Below, piece after piece: positions 57,531 to 60,260 of a stretch of DNA of 60,260 nt. Position 1 is the stretch's first letter; every line of letters starts with the position of its first letter. The translations under genes were made by a program, and so were the position numbers. A model generated the notes under the pieces. That model saw only the letters and a list, made by a program, of their open reading frames with translations, ran no database searches and had not been told where the DNA came from. The DNA comes from an uncultured Gluconobacter sp. (lineage in GTDB: Bacteria > Pseudomonadota > Alphaproteobacteria > Acetobacterales > Acetobacteraceae): the NCBI GenBank assembly GCA_937880175.1, contig CALFLO010000097.1, positions 1-60,260 of the forward strand, given 5' to 3'.

Positions 57531-58460
57531 ATGCTGTCCATCCATGCCCGGCAGGTGCTTGCAAAGGCCGTCCTGCCCATCCTGATCCTGCTGGCGGTCG
57601 GGCTTGTCCTTCTGGGGCTGGTCCGTCGCCCGGCCGTTGACGGGGTGCGCCTGATGGCGACGGATTTCATGGCACCGGCCTATCATGGTCTGGTCTGGCC
57701 TCAGGAACGCGTCACGGTCTGGCTGATGGATCTGCGGGGCGCCACGGATCTGGCGAAGGAAAATTCCCGTCTGCGGGAAGAAAACCGCGCCCTGCGTCAC
57801 TGGTACGATGTTGCCGTCGCACTCGCGGCCGAGAATGGCCGTCTTAAAAAAAGCCTGCACTGGATTCCGGAGACGGTGCCCCAGTATGTGACCGGCCGGG
57901 TGACGCGGGACGATGGTGGCCCATATTCCCGCGCGGTCCTGCTCGATGTGGGAAGCGGACATCAGGTGCGGATCGGGGATGTCGCGCTGGATGCCGCCGG
58001 GCTTCTGGGGCGCGTGACGGAAGTCGGGCCGCATACGGTCCGCGTCCTGATGATCAATGATGATGCAAGCCGTATTCCCGTCACGCTGGCCGCATCGCAT
58101 GGCGATGCGATCATGGCGGGTGACGATACCGCATCCCCCCGCCTGATCTTCTATCCGCAGGACCATCACCCCGTCGAAGGCGAACGCGTGGAAACCCGTG
58201 GCCAGAGCACGATGCCGGCGGGACTGCCGGTCGGCACGGTTCATTACAGCGCACCAAACCGCCCCGTCGTCGTGCCTGATGCGGATCTGGACCGGTTGGA
58301 TATTGTCCGCGTGTTTGATTACGGCGACGACGACTCGCAGGCGCCCGACGCGCCGGGGCGCGTGCGGATCAAGAAACTGCCGCAAAATCCCCTGACCGGG
58401 CCTCTGCCGTTTTCATGGCTGCCCAATCTTCCGGACATGCCGGGCCGGGGAGGGCAGTAA
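57531..58460 (+). CDS. mreC: Rod-shape protein MreC
   Basis: 309 residues. N-terminal membrane segment (VLPILILLAVGLVLLGLV), coiled coil (LAKENSRLREENRALRHWY), then the beta-barrel domain (YSRAVLLDVGSGHQVRIGDVAL, GLLGRVTEVGPHTVRVLMINDDASRIPV). Links MreB to PBP2 in the periplasm. Pro-rich C-terminus. Confidence 0.96.
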   Translation: MLSIHARQVLAKAVLPILILLAVGLVLLGLVRRPAVDGVRLMATDFMAPAYHGLVWPQERVTVWLMDLRGATDLAKENSRLREENRALRHWYDVAVALAAENGRLKKSLHWIPETVPQYVTGRVTRDDGGPYSRAVLLDVGSGHQVRIGDVALDAAGLLGRVTEVGPHTVRVLMINDDASRIPVTLAASHGDAIMAGDDTASPRLIFYPQDHHPVEGERVETRGQSTMPAGLPVGTVHYSAPNRPVVVPDADLDRLDIVRVFDYGDDDSQAPDAPGRVRIKKLPQNPLTGPLPFSWLPNLPDMPGRGGQ

Positions 58461-58465
58461 GCGCC

Positions 58466-59032
58466 ATGGTTGCCGAGAACTCCACGCCGCATCTGCATTC
58501 CGCTGTCGAGCCGAGACAGACCTTTCGCCGTGCGCTCGATATGGCAGCACGCGCGGCCATGCCGTCCCTGTTCGTCATGTTCTGCGCGATCCTGCTGTCC
58601 GCGCCTTTCGGCATTCCCGGACAGGCCCAGCTTCAGTTCGGCATTGCGATGTGTACGGTCTGGTTCTGGGCCTATAGCCGGCCGCGTTCCATGCCGGCTC
58701 TGGCTGTTTTCCTGTGCGGGCTGGTGGTGGAGATTTTCAGTTTCGGGCCGCCAGGGACCGTGCTGCTGTCATTGCTGGTGATCTACGGCGTGGCGCATCA
58801 CTGGCGCTATGGTCTGTCGCGTCTGGGCTTTATCGCGGGCTGGCTGATTTTCAGCATTTTTGCTGTTCTGGCATCTTTTTTTCAGTGGGCTCTGGTGTGC
58901 CTGCATGCCGTAGCATTGCTTTCTCCTGCGCCTGGTCTCTTTCAGGCTGCGCTGACAATCGGTATCTATCCCAGCCTGACAGCGCTGTTTGTCTGGGGAC
59001 GTCGCACATTTGCCAATCCCGATCAGGCCTGA
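58466..59032 (+). CDS. mreD: Rod-shape protein MreD
   Basis: 188 residues from 58466. About five to six membrane segments (MPSLFVMFCAILLSAPFG, FLCGLVVEIFSFGPPGTVLLSLLVIYG, FIAGWLIFSIFAVLASFF). The FGPPG turn and the position between mreC and pbp2 are typical. A longer in-frame start at 58415 overlaps mreC. Confidence 0.9.
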   Translation: MVAENSTPHLHSAVEPRQTFRRALDMAARAAMPSLFVMFCAILLSAPFGIPGQAQLQFGIAMCTVWFWAYSRPRSMPALAVFLCGLVVEIFSFGPPGTVLLSLLVIYGVAHHWRYGLSRLGFIAGWLIFSIFAVLASFFQWALVCLHAVALLSPAPGLFQAALTIGIYPSLTALFVWGRRTFANPDQA

Positions 59033-59095
59033 CAGCGTCTTCTGCGCGCCGCATGCAAAGCGGCTTTCTTTTCCGGATCCTGAATTTCTGCCCTG

Positions 59096-60260
59096 ATGTT
59101 TTCCCGAAACACCCCTTTCCGGTCGCGGATACGCCAGAAGCGTCAGGCTGAGCCTGTGCGTTCTGGGCGTGGTGTCTTCACGCGCCGCGCGCTGCTGGTG
59201 ATGGCGGTGCAGGCAGGGGTGCTTGGGGTCCTGGGGCGGCGGCTTTACAACCTGCAGGTCGTGGATGGCGGGCATCTGCGGCAGCTCGCTGAACGCAACC
59301 GGACCAGCAAACGTCTCCTCGCCCCGGCACGGGGCACGATCCATGACCGTTTCGGCGTGGCGCTGGCGGACAACAAGGTGAGCTGGCGCGCGCTTCTGAT
59401 GCCGGAAGAAACGACCGATATTCCGGCTGTCATCGAGCGTTTTTCCCAGATTGTCCCGCTGGATGAACATGACCGCGCCCGTATCGAGCGTGATCTGCGC
59501 CATGTTCATAAATACGTCCCGGTCACCTTGCATGAATTCCTCTCCTGGGACGACATGGCGCGGATCGAACTCAACGCACCGTCTCTGCCGGGCGTGCTGG
59601 TCGATGTGGGATCGACGCGACTTTACCCATTCAAGGATCTGACGGCCCATATCGTGGGCTATGTCGCGCCTCCGAACGAAGACGACGTGGCTAAGGACAC
59701 GACGCTCTCGCTGCCGGGTATGCGCGTCGGACGTGCCGGGATCGAACAGACGCAGGAAGCCTCCCTGCGGGGCGAGCCCGGGTCCGTGGAGATGGAAGTC
59801 AACGCGGTCGGGCGCGTCATCGGCGAGATCGACCGCGTGGAAGGCCAGCAGGGCGAGGACGTGCGCCTGACGCTGGATTCCGTGCTCCAGCAGCAGGTGC
59901 TCAGCCGCCTAGAGGACCGTGTCGCCAGCGCGGTAGTTATGGATTGCCGCAATGGCGAGGTGATGGCGATGGTCAGCACACCGTCGTTCGACCCGTCGCT
60001 GTTTGATTCCGGCGTCAGTCACGCGCAGTGGAATGAATGGGCGAATGATCCCCGCACGCCACTGGTGGACAAGGCGGTGTCCGGTCTCTACCCGCCTGGC
60101 TCCACGTTCAAGCCCGCTGTGGCGCTCGCGGCCCTGAAAGCCGGTTCCGTTACGGCTCAGGACCGTTTCAACTGTCCGGGATATTATGATCTCGGTGGCG
60201 TACGCTTCCATTGCTGGAACCGCTGGGGGCATGGCCTCATCAACATGCGCGAAGGCCTGA
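59096..60260 (+). CDS. mrdA: Penicillin-binding protein 2, 3' end missing
   Basis: At least 388 residues; runs off the right edge. Start ATG 59096 gives MFSRNTPFRSRIRRQKRQ and then the membrane anchor (RRALLVMAVQAGVLGVLGRRLYNLQV). Pedestal domain: RTSKRLLAPARGTIHDRFGVALADN. Transpeptidase domain: NAVGRVIGEIDR, MVSTPSFDPSLFDSG and active-site Ser in YPPGSTFKP (SxxK). Elongation-specific transpeptidase working with MreBCD. Confidence 0.95.
   Translation, partial: MFSRNTPFRSRIRQKRQAEPVRSGRGVFTRRALLVMAVQAGVLGVLGRRLYNLQVVDGGHLRQLAERNRTSKRLLAPARGTIHDRFGVALADNKVSWRALLMPEETTDIPAVIERFSQIVPLDEHDRARIERDLRHVHKYVPVTLHEFLSWDDMARIELNAPSLPGVLVDVGSTRLYPFKDLTAHIVGYVAPPNEDDVAKDTTLSLPGMRVGRAGIEQTQEASLRGEPGSVEMEVNAVGRVIGEIDRVEGQQGEDVRLTLDSVLQQQVLSRLEDRVASAVVMDCRNGEVMAMVSTPSFDPSLFDSGVSHAQWNEWANDPRTPLVDKAVSGLYPPGSTFKPAVALAALKAGSVTAQDRFNCPGYYDLGGVRFHCWNRWGHGLINMREGL

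Noticed and set aside
56164..57564. 466-codon open frame antisense to mreB
   Set aside because: Antisense shadow of a strongly conserved gene.

Overview
The window comes from an acetic acid bacterium (Acetobacteraceae), most likely Gluconobacter or a close relative. That reading rests on the GC-rich coding style and the style of the housekeeping proteins (alphaproteobacterial RNase E, PurD, LeuA, MreB), not on a database search. It has two halves. Bases 1 to about 37,673 are most of an integrated temperate siphovirus-type prophage. Bases 37,674 to 60,260 are chromosomal housekeeping DNA.

Prophage, late region (1-23,600, read leftward on the minus strand). From HNH endonuclease and terminase the order is: small and large terminase, HK97-type portal, ClpP-like head protease, HK97-fold capsid, head-tail connectors, tail terminator, tail tube, the two-frame tail assembly chaperone with an exact -1 slippery heptamer, a gp10-like protein, a 1,681-residue tape measure, baseplate and fibre proteins, a tail-fibre chaperone, a coiled-coil membrane protein, a GH24 endolysin, a large exported TIM-barrel/fibre-repeat protein, a small membrane protein and a lipoprotein. 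No sheath gene is seen. Five terminator-like hairpins sit directly in front of ribosome sites in this region. The left phage end and attL are outside the window.

Prophage, accessory region (23,600-30,850). This holds a BrnT/BrnA toxin-antitoxin pair with an orphan HicB-like gene, an unrecognised 323-residue protein next to a ribbon-helix-helix regulator, a BRO-type antirepressor, a DUF3164 protein, a second (XerC/D-like) tyrosine recombinase beside a cluster of GTCAGATAA repeats, and an AT-rich three-gene cassette (RelE/HigB-like protein, XRE protein, DUF6941-like protein).

Prophage, replication, immunity and integration (30,841-37,667). Leftward genes include a CII-like regulator and a replication protein that carries a probable origin inside its own coding sequence, as lambda O does. 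Two divergent XRE regulators share repeated TTTC-N7-GAAA operators that also cover a rightward promoter. That promoter feeds a chain of overlapping small genes ending in an excisionase-like protein and the main integrase, which abuts the 3' end of a tRNA-Arg(CCG) gene, the attachment target.

Chromosome. The genes are: lipoprotein hydrolase; polA; SCO1-like protein and an oligopeptide-type binding protein; aspartic-protease-like exported protein; purD; xseA; small lipoprotein; rne; amidase; leuA with a leucine-rich leader peptide and mutually exclusive hairpins; a TSUP exporter with a hairpin over its ribosome site; two glycine-zipper lipoproteins; and the cell-shape cluster mreB-mreC-mreD-pbp2, whose last gene runs off the right edge.
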